Under the pieces are notes generated by a model. That model saw only the letters and a program-made list of their open reading frames with translations. It was not told the DNA's origin and did no database searches. A stretch of DNA of 13,620 bases from a bacterium (GTDB lineage: Bacteria > Actinomycetota > Thermoleophilia > Solirubrobacterales > 70-9): assembly GCA_002919115.1 (NCBI GenBank), contig PKER01000381.1, positions 1-13,620 on the forward strand. Direction: 5' to 3'. Of this stretch, positions 6,341 to 12,724 are shown piece by piece. The translations under genes were made by a program, and so were the position numbers. The stretch's first letter is position 1, and every line of letters begins with the position of its first letter.

Positions 6341-7516
6341 ATGGCTCCGGCGCTCTCGTCCCGTCGGGCCCGCTTGGCCGCCCTGCTGCTCGCCGCGCTG
6401 CTCGCGCTCGGTGCGGTCTCGGGCTGCGGGCTCGGCTTCGGCTCGGGTGAGGGCGCGAGAGGAGGAGGCGGCGGCGACGGCGACGGCGCTCCCGCGGTCA
6501 CCGAGTTCCGGGTGTCGTTCAGCGGCGATCTGCTGATGCACCAGCCGCTGCTCGCCCGCGCCCTCGCGAACGGCGGCGGCGGGCGCTACGACTTCGCGCC
6601 CTTCTTCAAGGAGATCGCGCCCTGGGTCAAGGCGCCGGAGCTCGCCGTGTGCCACCTGGAGACGCCGATGGGGCCCGGGCCGCCCTCGTCGTATCCCATC
6701 TTCAACACTCCCACCGACCTCGCGCGCTCGATCCGCAAGGCGGGCTGGGACGCGTGCACGACCGCGTCCAACCACTCCCTGGATCAGGGCATGGCGGGCA
6801 TCGAGGGGACGGTGAAGGCGCTCGATAAGCGCGGGATCGCGCACACCGGCTCCTTCGCCTCGGCCGAGGCGCGCGACGAGCCGGTGATCGTGAGCGTCGG
6901 CGACGTGAAGATCGGGCTGATCGCCTACACCGACGCCACGAACGGGATCCCGCTGCCGACGCCGTGGGCGGTCAACACCTACCCGGCCGAGAACCCGAAG
7001 GCGGGCGCCAAGGCGATCCTCGCCGACGCGCGGCGCGCGCGCGAGGCCGGCGCGGACGCCGTGGTCGTGAACGTCCACTGGGGCGCCGAGTACGCGCTCG
7101 AGCCGAGCCCGTTCCAGCGCGAGCTCGCCGAGCGGCTCACGGGCTCGGACCTGATCGACGCGGTGGTCGGGCAGGGGCCGCACGTCGTCCAGCCGATCGA
7201 GCGGGTGAACGGAAAGTTCGTCGTCTTCAGCGAGGGCAACCTCGTCTCGAACCAGTCGGCGGCCGCCGGGCTACCCGCCCACACGCAGGACGGGCTGATC
7301 GCGCTCCTGCACTTCCGGGCGCGCGGCGACGAGGTGCGGGTGCGCCGCGTGGAGTACGTGCCGGTGTGGGTTCGCCCCGGCGACTACGTCGTGCTCCCCG
7401 CGACCCCGGACGCCGATCCGGGCAACGCCGAGGCCCTGCGCGCGTCGTTCGAGCGTACGACGGCGGTTGCGGGGAAGGGGAAGGGCGTGAAGGTCGCTAA
7501 CTTTTCCGCGCCTTGA
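6341..7516 (+). CDS. CapA-family (PGA_cap) lipoprotein, putative metallophosphoesterase-like
   Basis: The 391-residue protein begins with a lipoprotein signal peptide: basic SSRRAR, a Leu/Ala core and the lipobox VSGC with Cys29 as the lipid-modified residue, then a Gly-rich tether. From about residue 52 the PGA_cap domain shows the calcineurin-like pattern: SFSGDLLMH (59-67), CHLETP (104-109), ASNHSLDQG (142-150), NVHWGAEY (244-251), GQGPHVVQP (277-285) and FSEGNLVSN (296-304). CapA relatives take part in poly-gamma-glutamate capsule synthesis, but no capB or capC neighbour is present, so that specific role is not supported. The mature protein should sit on the outer face of the membrane. 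The ATG at 6341 follows a TATGCT box at 9 bases and is preferred over the longer open frame starting at 5765. The stop codon overlaps the TTG start of efp by four bases (TTGA). Confidence 0.85.
   Translation: MAPALSSRRARLAALLLAALLALGAVSGCGLGFGSGEGARGGGGGDGDGAPAVTEFRVSFSGDLLMHQPLLARALANGGGGRYDFAPFFKEIAPWVKAPELAVCHLETPMGPGPPSSYPIFNTPTDLARSIRKAGWDACTTASNHSLDQGMAGIEGTVKALDKRGIAHTGSFASAEARDEPVIVSVGDVKIGLIAYTDATNGIPLPTPWAVNTYPAENPKAGAKAILADARRAREAGADAVVVNVHWGAEYALEPSPFQRELAERLTGSDLIDAVVGQGPHVVQPIERVNGKFVVFSEGNLVSNQSAAAGLPAHTQDGLIALLHFRARGDEVRVRRVEYVPVWVRPGDYVVLPATPDADPGNAEALRASFERTTAVAGKGKGVKVANFSAP
7498..7503 (+). promoter_or_regulatory. -10 box TAACTT of efp, inside the end of the capA-like gene
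   Basis: TAACTT ends 9 bases before the TTG start at 7513. It supports separate, almost leaderless transcription of efp from within the capA-like coding sequence. No -35 at standard spacing is evident. Confidence 0.4.
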
Positions 7517-8073
7517 TTTCGACCAACCAGTTCAAGAACGGCACCCACATCGAGGTAGACGGCACGATCTACCGGATCATCGAGTTCCAGCACGTGAAGC
7601 CCGGCAAGGGCGGCGCGTTCGTGCGGACCAAGCTGCGGAAGGTCGACGACGGGACGGTCCACGACAAGACGTTCCGCGCGGGCGAGAAGTTCCGTCCGGT
7701 TCGCACCGAGACCCGGCGCATGCAGTACCTCTACGACTCCGGCGATTCCGTCGTCTTCATGGACGTCGACAGCTACGAGCAGGTCGAGATCCCGCGCGAG
7801 ACCGCCGGCGAGGACATGAAGTGGGTGCTGCCCAACGACACGGTCGACATCCTCTACGTGGACGACCGCCCGACCGGCGTGCAGGTGCCGAGCGCCGTGG
7901 ACCTCAAGGTCGCGAAGACCGAGCCCGGCCTCAAGGGCGACACCGCCTCGGGCGGCGGCACCAAGCCCGCGACGCTGGAGACGGGCGTCGAGATCCAGGT
8001 CCCGCTGTTCATCGACGAGGGCGACACCGTCCGCGTCGACACGCGCACCGGCGAGTACGTCTCCCGGGCGTAG
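7513..8073 (+). CDS. efp: Translation elongation factor P
   Basis: The 186-residue product matches EF-P over its full length. It has an N-terminal KOW-like domain (ISTNQFKNGTHIEVDGTIYR), the exposed loop KPGKGGAF with Lys32 at the tip, a middle OB domain (YLYDSGDSVVFMDVDSYEQV) and a C-terminal OB domain ending with the family signature (GDTASGGGTKPATLETG, then VPLFIDEGDTVRVDTRTGEY). EF-P binds ribosomes stalled on consecutive prolines and promotes peptide bond formation. In the window there is no gene for a Lys32-modifying enzyme. The start is TTG, chosen because the family N-terminus aligns directly there and a TAACTT box lies 9 bases upstream. The usual actinobacterial loop is PGKGP; here the second proline is Gly. 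The gene is followed after 50 bases by nusB, a common arrangement. Confidence 0.95.
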   Translation: MISTNQFKNGTHIEVDGTIYRIIEFQHVKPGKGGAFVRTKLRKVDDGTVHDKTFRAGEKFRPVRTETRRMQYLYDSGDSVVFMDVDSYEQVEIPRETAGEDMKWVLPNDTVDILYVDDRPTGVQVPSAVDLKVAKTEPGLKGDTASGGGTKPATLETGVEIQVPLFIDEGDTVRVDTRTGEYVSRA

Positions 8074-8107
8074 CGCGGGCGGCGCGTTCGACCGCCAGGC
8101 GAGCGCG

Positions 8108-8113
8108 TAGGCT
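8108..8113 (+). promoter_or_regulatory. -10 box TAGGCT of nusB
   Basis: TAGGCT ends 10 bases before ATG 8124 in the short efp-nusB gap, giving a predicted leader of about three bases. It suggests nusB and the two genes after it can be transcribed apart from efp. Confidence 0.5.
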
Positions 8114-8123
8114 CCACGTGTAG

Positions 8124-8507
8124 ATGCGACGTTCAGATCAACGCCGCGAGGCCGTCTTCGCCCTCTACCAGCAGCGCGTCACCGACCGGCCGCTGGAGGA
8201 GCTGCTCAAGGGCGCGAAGCCGTTCACGCGCGAGCTCGCCGAGGGCGCGGCCGAGCACGCCGACGAGCTCGACGATGAGATCGCCAGGCGCGCACGGGGC
8301 TGGAAGCTCGAGCGCATCGCGCCGCTCGAGCTCTCGATCATGCGCGTCGCGCTCCATGAGATGCTTCACCGCGAGGACGTGCCGGTCGAGGTGGCGATCG
8401 ACGAAGCTGTGAACCTCGCGCAGGAGTTCTGCGGCGCGGACGCGCCCGATTTCGTCAACGGGATCCTGGGCGCGGTCGCGCGCGACTTGGAGGCGGCGCG
8501 GAGGTGA
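8124..8507 (+). CDS. nusB: Transcription antitermination factor NusB
   Basis: This 127-residue all-helical protein has the NusB pattern: an N-terminal RRSDQRREAVFALYQ with the basic residues that contact boxA RNA, and a C-terminal half with ERIAPLELSIMRVALHEML, VPVEVAIDEAVNLAQEF and FVNGILGAVARDLE. NusB with NusE (S10) binds boxA in rRNA leaders and keeps RNA polymerase processive through rRNA operons. The length is a little below the usual 130-150, with no domain missing. The stop TGA overlaps the GTG start of the next gene (GTGA at 8504-8507), so the two are translationally coupled. Confidence 0.95.
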   Translation: MRRSDQRREAVFALYQQRVTDRPLEELLKGAKPFTRELAEGAAEHADELDDEIARRARGWKLERIAPLELSIMRVALHEMLHREDVPVEVAIDEAVNLAQEFCGADAPDFVNGILGAVARDLEAARR

Positions 8508-8692
8508 GCGAGCTGGGCGCCGACATCGAGGCGATCGCCGCGCGCCTGCGCGAGCTCGCCGCCGAGCTGCGCAAGGACGAGCTGACCGACGAGCAGGCCG
8601 AGGCGCTCGCGCGCGAGGCCGCGGACCTCGTGGGCCGGGCGGGGAACGAGATCGAGCGCGCGCTGAGGGAGAGCGCGGCCGGCGAGGGCTGA
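8504..8692 (+). CDS. Small coiled-coil protein in the xseB position (XseB-like?)
   Basis: The 62-residue product is almost entirely helical and highly charged, with heptad-like spacing: IEAIAARLRELAAELRKDEL, a TDEQAEALAREAADLV helix, then GRAGNEIERALRES. Size, two-helix hairpin layout and position (just before the ispA-like gene, as xseB stands before ispA in many bacteria) resemble the small subunit of exodeoxyribonuclease VII. The conserved start of XseB (FEEALxxLExIVxxLE) is not evident, and no xseA gene is in the window. I therefore call it only XseB-like, with low certainty; it may be an unrelated small protein kept in this operon. The GTG start overlaps the nusB stop and the gene ends five bases before the ATG of the prenyl synthase, so it is clearly part of the operon. 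Confidence 0.6.
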   Translation: MSELGADIEAIAARLRELAAELRKDELTDEQAEALAREAADLVGRAGNEIERALRESAAGEG

Positions 8693-8697
8693 GCGGG

Positions 8698-9567
8698 ATG
8701 GGGTCGTACCCCGACGAGCTGCGCGAGCTCGTCGACGAGTACCTGCGCGAGCTCTCCTTCCCCGGCGTCGCCGCCACCGCCGGCCTCGACGAGGCGATGC
8801 GCTACTCGCTGCTGGCCGGCGGCAAGCGCGTGCGCCCCGTGCTCTGCCTGGCGACGGCGCGCTCCACGGGCGCCGACCCGCGCGACCTGCTGCCGGCCGC
8901 CGCGGCGATCGAGCTCATCCACACCTACTCGCTGATCCACGACGACCTGCCGGCGATGGACGACGACGATCTGCGCCGGGGGCGGCCGACGCTCCACGTC
9001 GCCTACGGCGAGGACGTGGCGATCCTCGCCGGCGACGGCCTGTTCGCGGAGGCGATCAACCTGTTCTGCCGCGAGCAGCGCGGTGAGCCCGAGAACGTGG
9101 TCGCCGCGCTGCGCGAGCTCGCGGCGGCGACCGGCGTCGGAGGCATGGTGGGCGGCCAGTACATCGACGTCACCGGCAAGCTGGGCGACGACGCCGATGC
9201 CCTGCGGGAGCTCCACTCGCTCAAGACGGGCAGGCTGATCGCCGCGAGCGTGCTCGTGCCGCTGTTGATCGCGGGCGCGCCGGAGGATGAGCTGGCGCGC
9301 TACCGGCGCTTCGCCGACGAGCTCGGGGTGCTCTTCCAGATCGTCGACGACATCCTCGACGTCACAAGCAGCGAGGCCGAGCTCGGCAAGTCGCGCTCCG
9401 ACGCGCGCCACGGCAAGCTCACGTACGTCTCCGTGTTCGGCCTGGAGCGGGCCCGCGAGCTGGCCGCCGAGTCGCACGCGAACGCGCGCGCGGCGCTCGC
9501 CGAGATCGACGGCGACACCCGCGACCTCGAGGGCATCAGCGACTTCATCCACACCCGCCAGGCCTAG
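8698..9567 (+). CDS. ispA: Polyprenyl (farnesyl/geranylgeranyl) diphosphate synthase, IspA type
   Basis: This 289-residue trans-prenyltransferase joins IPP to allylic diphosphates to make C15 or C20 diphosphate in the cytoplasm. The substrate motif GGKRVRP (41-47) is present. The first Asp-rich motif DDLPAMD (82-88) has the four-residue spacer typical of bacterial FPP-type synthases. GGQYID lies at 152-157 and LHSLKTG at 172-178. The second Asp-rich motif DDILD (217-221) is followed by GKSRSDARHGKLTY. The context YSLIHDD before the first motif is like E. coli IspA. Whether the product is FPP or GGPP cannot be read from the sequence. The start ATG follows the small upstream gene by five bases. 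Together with dxs it gives the cluster the first and a late step of isoprenoid synthesis. Confidence 0.93.
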   Translation: MGSYPDELRELVDEYLRELSFPGVAATAGLDEAMRYSLLAGGKRVRPVLCLATARSTGADPRDLLPAAAAIELIHTYSLIHDDLPAMDDDDLRRGRPTLHVAYGEDVAILAGDGLFAEAINLFCREQRGEPENVVAALRELAAATGVGGMVGGQYIDVTGKLGDDADALRELHSLKTGRLIAASVLVPLLIAGAPEDELARYRRFADELGVLFQIVDDILDVTSSEAELGKSRSDARHGKLTYVSVFGLERARELAAESHANARAALAEIDGDTRDLEGISDFIHTRQA

Positions 9568-9613
9568 CGCCGGGGGTCGGCCGGGCCTGACCGATGTCTC
9601 GCCGCGAGGCTGC

Positions 9614-9619
9614 GACAAT
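9614..9619 (+). promoter_or_regulatory. Extended -10 box TGC-GACAAT of dxs
   Basis: GACAAT is preceded by TGC, an extended -10 pattern, and ends 13 bases before ATG 9633. This suggests an own promoter for dxs and argues against the upstream in-frame ATG at 9594, which lies before the box. Confidence 0.5.
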
Positions 9620-9632
9620 GGGGCATCGACGC

Positions 9633-11651
9633 ATGAGCGACGAGACCACACGTCCCGCCGGCGAGCGGCTGCTTGACCGCATCGACGGGCCGGCCGACCT
9701 CAAGGGCCTGAGCGACGCGGAGCTCGCGCAGGTGGCCCAGGAGGTCCGCGAGCTCATCATCGACACGATCGGTGAGATCGGCGGCCACTTCGGCGCCAAC
9801 CTCGGCACCTGCGAGCTCGCGACTGTCCTGCACGCGCTGCTCGACTCGCCGCGCGACAAGATCCTCTGGGACGTCGGCCACCAGGCCTACCCGCACAAGA
9901 TCCTCACCGGCCGCCGCGACCGGCTGCACACGATCCGCCAGTACGGCGGGCTCGCGCCGTTCTGCTCGATCGCCGAGTCCGAGCACGACATCATGGGCGC
10001 GGGCCACGCCTCGACCTCGATCGGCTACGCGGTCGGCCTCAAGGAGGCGATGCGCAAGGGGATCGGCGAGGACGGCAAGGTCGTCGCGGTGATCGGCGAC
10101 GGGGCGATGACCGGCGGCGTGGCCTTCGAGGCGCTGCACAACGCGGGCGGGCTGCAGACGCCGATCGTGATCGTCCTGAACGACAACGGGATGTCGATCT
10201 CGCCGAACGTCGGCGCGCTCTCCCGCTACTTCAACGCGGTCCGCCTCAACCGCCGCCTCTACCACGCCCGCGAGGACGTGGAGACCCGGCTCACGAAGCT
10301 CCCGTGGGGGCTGGGGCGCCGCATCGAGCGGCTCGGCCCGGAGATCAAGGCCGCGATCAAGGCCTACTGGGCGCCGGGGCTCCTCTTCGAGGAGCTCGAC
10401 CTCGCCTACGTGGGCGTGATCGACGGCCACGACGTGACGCAGCTCCGCCGGGCGCTGAGCGACGCGCTCGCGGCCGACCGGCCCGTGGTCGTCCACATCC
10501 ACACGGTCAAGGGCAAGGGCTTCGCGCCCGCGGAGGAGGGCGGCCTCGCGGGCATGGAGAAGTGGCACGCCGCGAAGCCGGGCTCCATCGTCGACGGCAA
10601 GCCCGCGCCGAAGAAGCCCGCGGCGCGCACGCCGCTCGTGCGCGGCGAGATGGCCGAGGGGGCGCGCGCCGCCGAGGCCAAGGGGGAGAAGCCCGCGCCG
10701 CCGTCCTACACGAGCGTGTTTGCCGACGCGCTCGTGGCCGAGGCCAAGCGCGACCGCCGGGTGATCGGGATCACCGCGGCGATGGCGGGCGGGACCGGCC
10801 TGCAGAAGCTGCTCGAGGAGCTGCCCGACCAGTACTACGACGTGGGCATCGCCGAGCAGGACGCGGTGCTGCTCGCGTGCGGGCTCGCTCTGCAGGGCGC
10901 GAAGCCCGTGTGCGCGATCTACTCGACGTTCCTGCAGCGCGCCTACGACCAGATCGTCCACGACGCCTGCCTGCAGAAGCTCGACGTGACGTTCGCGATG
11001 GACCGGGCGGGCCTGGTCGGCGACGACGGGCCGACGCACCACGGCGCGTTCGACATCTCTTACATGCGCTGCCTCCCGAACATCGTGCTGATGGCGCCGC
11101 GCGACGAGGCGCAGCTCGTCCACATGGTCCACACGGCGATCGCCCACGAGGGGCCGATCGCGCTGCGCTACCCGCGCGGCACCGCGATCGGCGCGCCGCT
11201 TCCCGAGGCGCCCGAGCTGATCCCGATCGGCACCGGGGAGACCCTGCGCCGGGGCGAGCGCGTGGCGCTGCTGGGCTACGGCTTCGGCGTCAAGGTGGCG
11301 CTGGACGCGGCCAACGAGCTGGCCGAGCGCGGGATCAGCGCGACGGTCGCCGACGCGCGCTTCGCGAAGCCGCTCGACACCGAGCTCGTCAACCGCCTCG
11401 CCGCCGACCACGAGCTGCTCGTGACGATCGAGGACAACGCCATCGCGGGCGGCTTCGGCAGCGGCGTGCTCGAGCACCTCGAGGAGACCCAGGGCCCCGG
11501 CGAGCGCGCCCGCGTGATCCGCGTCGGGCTGCCCGACCGGTTCGTCACGCACGGCAAGCCGGCGCTCCTGCACGAGGAGGTCGGGCTCACCGGCGAGGCC
11601 GTCGCCGAGCGCGTGCTCGCGGCGCTGGGCGTCGGCGCGAAGGCCTCCTGA
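9633..11651 (+). CDS. dxs: 1-deoxy-D-xylulose-5-phosphate synthase
   Basis: The enzyme condenses pyruvate with glyceraldehyde 3-phosphate using thiamine diphosphate (ThDP), the entry step of the MEP pathway. Visible motifs are ELITDTIGEIGGHFGANLG-like (here ELIIDTIGEI), the DVGHQAYPHK signature, the ThDP-binding GDGAMTGG and NDNGMSISPN, and the second-domain YDVGIAEQD. After these come IYSTFLQRAYDQ, FAMDRAGLVGDDGPTHHGAFD and LRYPRG, then a C-terminal transketolase-type domain. In the catalytic-Glu motif AEQHA the His is Asp (AEQDA). The linker between domains 1 and 2 is Lys/Ala/Pro-rich and somewhat long (about 10600-10700). I take ATG 9633 as start because the family similarity begins at GERLLDRIDGPADLK and a -10 box lies between it and ATG 9594. 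The length is then 672 residues, against the usual 620-640. Confidence 0.95.
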   Translation: MSDETTRPAGERLLDRIDGPADLKGLSDAELAQVAQEVRELIIDTIGEIGGHFGANLGTCELATVLHALLDSPRDKILWDVGHQAYPHKILTGRRDRLHTIRQYGGLAPFCSIAESEHDIMGAGHASTSIGYAVGLKEAMRKGIGEDGKVVAVIGDGAMTGGVAFEALHNAGGLQTPIVIVLNDNGMSISPNVGALSRYFNAVRLNRRLYHAREDVETRLTKLPWGLGRRIERLGPEIKAAIKAYWAPGLLFEELDLAYVGVIDGHDVTQLRRALSDALAADRPVVVHIHTVKGKGFAPAEEGGLAGMEKWHAAKPGSIVDGKPAPKKPAARTPLVRGEMAEGARAAEAKGEKPAPPSYTSVFADALVAEAKRDRRVIGITAAMAGGTGLQKLLEELPDQYYDVGIAEQDAVLLACGLALQGAKPVCAIYSTFLQRAYDQIVHDACLQKLDVTFAMDRAGLVGDDGPTHHGAFDISYMRCLPNIVLMAPRDEAQLVHMVHTAIAHEGPIALRYPRGTAIGAPLPEAPELIPIGTGETLRRGERVALLGYGFGVKVALDAANELAERGISATVADARFAKPLDTELVNRLAADHELLVTIEDNAIAGGFGSGVLEHLEETQGPGERARVIRVGLPDRFVTHGKPALLHEEVGLTGEAVAERVLAALGVGAKAS

Positions 11652-11664
11652 GGGCCGGCCCGGC

Positions 11665-12147
11665 GTGGGCGCGGGCGGCAAGTCCGAGACCTTCGAGCGG
11701 CGCTTCATGGACTCGGTGGGCAAGCCCATCGAGTTCGAGGGCGGGCTCGTGCACGCGATCTACCGGCGCGAGCTGGAGCCCGGGACGCTGATCGAGGTCG
11801 AGTTCGAGCGGGCGCGGGAGCGGCCCGCGCAGGGGCTCGAGCTGCGCGTGGACGAGGGCCTGCTGCGCCGGCGCGACGCCGCCGAGCGCGGGCGGACGCT
11901 TAGGCTGTGGGCCGCCGAGCAGCGCGAGGCGCGGATCGAGTACTCCGTGAAGGTCCCTACGCGCCTGCACGTCTGGAACGTCTGGCTCGACGAGCGCGGA
12001 GAGGAGCCGGCCGTGGAGGCGTGGCGCGCGTGGAGCGGGATGCGCCTGGAGGAGGATGGGGACGGCGTGCTCCTGCGCTGCAGCGGGAACCCCGACGCGG
12101 CTAGCTTCGACGACCTCGTCGCGCGGCTGCGCTTCGGCTCGGCCTAG
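11665..12147 (+). CDS. Hypothetical protein downstream of dxs
   Basis: The gene starts 13 bases after dxs and is in the same direction, so it is probably co-transcribed. The 160-residue product is soluble, mixed alpha/beta in appearance and rich in Arg and Glu. Recognisable pieces are GKPIEFEGGLVHAIYRRELE, a GLELRVDEGLLRRRDAAERG segment, TRLHVWNVWLDERGE and the end FDDLVARLRFGSA. No signal peptide, membrane helix, metal motif or known family was seen, so no function is assigned. The strong third-position G/C bias and the hairpin after it support a real gene. GTG 11665 is the longest start; ATG 11707 would remove 14 residues and is also possible. Confidence 0.65.
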   Translation: MGAGGKSETFERRFMDSVGKPIEFEGGLVHAIYRRELEPGTLIEVEFERARERPAQGLELRVDEGLLRRRDAAERGRTLRLWAAEQREARIEYSVKVPTRLHVWNVWLDERGEEPAVEAWRAWSGMRLEEDGDGVLLRCSGNPDAASFDDLVARLRFGSA

Positions 12148-12188
12148 CGGCCCCGATCGCGTCCCTGGGCGCGGACCCCTGAAACGAA

Positions 12189-12212
12189 ACGCCCCACCTC
12201 GCGGCGGGGCGT
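12189..12212. terminator. Hairpin between convergent genes, probable bidirectional terminator
   Basis: Arms ACGCCCC (12189-12195) and GGGGCGT (12206-12212) are perfectly complementary, and an inner CC/GG pair closes a TCGC loop. It lies 41 bases after the dxs-linked hypothetical gene and 59 bases after the end of the opposing membrane protein gene. The plus-strand side has no T run. On the minus strand it is followed by GTTTCGTTTC, so the fit is better for the leftward gene. Confidence 0.65.
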
Positions 12213-12271
12213 CTCGGGGTACAGGGAGGAGAGTATGTGTTTGTGCGTGTTTTGAGGGAGGCCGGTGATTG

Positions 12272-12628
12272 TCAGGTGCCGCGGGGTGCGCTGAACCGCG
12301 TCGATGCGGTCAGCAGCACATGGGCGGCACCCATCCCGACCATGAAGACCGTTGCTACCCAGGACCCGGTTGCGACGCCGATCAGCGTGCCCGCGGCCAC
12401 GGCGATCGCGGCCAGCGCGTAGTCGAAGCCGGCGTGAGCGCCCAGCGGGATCACGCGCTGCGGGCCCGGTACCTGAAGGGCGAGACCGAGGAGCACCGCG
12501 CCGATCGCGACGCAGGCGATGGTCGCCGCCGTGCCGAAGTCGAGCGCGAACGGAGCGGCCATCACGATCGGAGCGGCGATCGTCTCCAGCCCTGCGTGTA
12601 CCGACAGTGGAATCGCTCGGGTAGCCAT
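12272..12628 (-). CDS. Small four-helix membrane protein with internal repeat (SPW-like)
   Basis: The 118-residue protein has four hydrophobic segments in two similar halves. Half one begins IPLSVHAGLETIAAPIVMAA and half two IPLGAHAGFDYALAAIAVAA, each followed by a second helix. This tandem two-helix layout is like SPW-repeat membrane proteins, whose role is unknown. ATG 12628 is well supported: a TAGTCT box ends 9 bases upstream. The gene is divergent from tlyA, with 96 bases between them that hold a perfect CRP-type palindrome. Its stop faces the hairpin at 12189-12212. I infer an integral cytoplasmic-membrane protein, possibly under Crp-type control. Confidence 0.75.
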   Translation of the reverse strand: MATRAIPLSVHAGLETIAAPIVMAAPFALDFGTAATIACVAIGAVLLGLALQVPGPQRVIPLGAHAGFDYALAAIAVAAGTLIGVATGSWVATVFMVGMGAAHVLLTASTRFSAPRGT

Positions 12629-12637
12629 CCGGTCGTC

Positions 12638-12643
12638 AGACTA
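12638..12643 (-). promoter_or_regulatory. -10 box TAGTCT of the small membrane protein gene
   Basis: The minus strand reads TAGTCT, ending 9 bases before ATG 12628. A start point near 12631 would place the palindrome centred at 12672.5 at about -41.5, the usual position for class II Crp activation. Confidence 0.5.
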
Positions 12644-12663
12644 CGAACGTACGTGCGCTTTGT

Positions 12664-12681
12664 GTGTGACCCCGGTCACAC
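12664..12681. promoter_or_regulatory. Perfect CRP/FNR-type operator palindrome
   Basis: GTGTGACCCCGGTCACAC is an 18-base inverted repeat with 8-base arms. Inside it TGTGA-N6-TCACA (12665-12680) matches the Crp consensus at every defined position. It lies between divergent promoters. Predicted centre positions are about -41.5 for the small membrane gene and about -50 for tlyA. The site is read directly; which regulator binds is inference. Confidence 0.7.
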
Positions 12682-12710
12682 GATCTCAGCGCAGCTCGCG
12701 GCGCGCCCGG

Positions 12711-12716
12711 TACCTT
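12711..12716 (+). promoter_or_regulatory. -10 box TACCTT of tlyA
   Basis: TACCTT ends 8 bases before ATG 12725, giving an almost leaderless tlyA message. It supports this ATG over the longer open frame that runs in from 12269. Confidence 0.45.
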
Positions 12717-12724
12717 CTGGCGCC

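Noticed and set aside
3448..6450. Open frame of 1000 codons on the plus strand
   Set aside because: It crosses the antiporter in another frame and the reductase-like gene antisense. Its composition is Arg/Gly/Ala/Asp-rich without any domain.
2840..7183. Open frame of 1447 codons on the minus strand
   Set aside because: It runs antisense or out of frame across four well-supported genes and is full of Arg/Ala/Gly/His low-complexity text, the usual shadow of GC-rich coding DNA.
5765..7516. Longer upstream start for the capA-like gene
   Set aside because: The extra 192 residues are antisense to the cNMP-binding domain gene. A proper lipoprotein signal peptide starts at ATG 6341 with a -10 box before it.
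6341..7516. capA-like gene as part of a poly-gamma-glutamate capsule locus
   Set aside because: No capB/capC-type synthase genes are present; the neighbours are efp and a flavoprotein.
9564..11729. Open frame of 721 codons antisense to dxs
   Set aside because: dxs is certain on the other strand, and the antisense text shows only low-complexity shadow composition.
12213..12271. GT-rich stretch after the hairpin as a possible small gene or RNA
   Set aside because: No open frame with coding bias, no second hairpin and no promoter-like element; it looks like plain spacer.
12647..12654. ACGTACGT palindrome as a second operator
   Set aside because: Only eight bases and not repeated nearby, so it is likely chance next to the much stronger CRP-type site.
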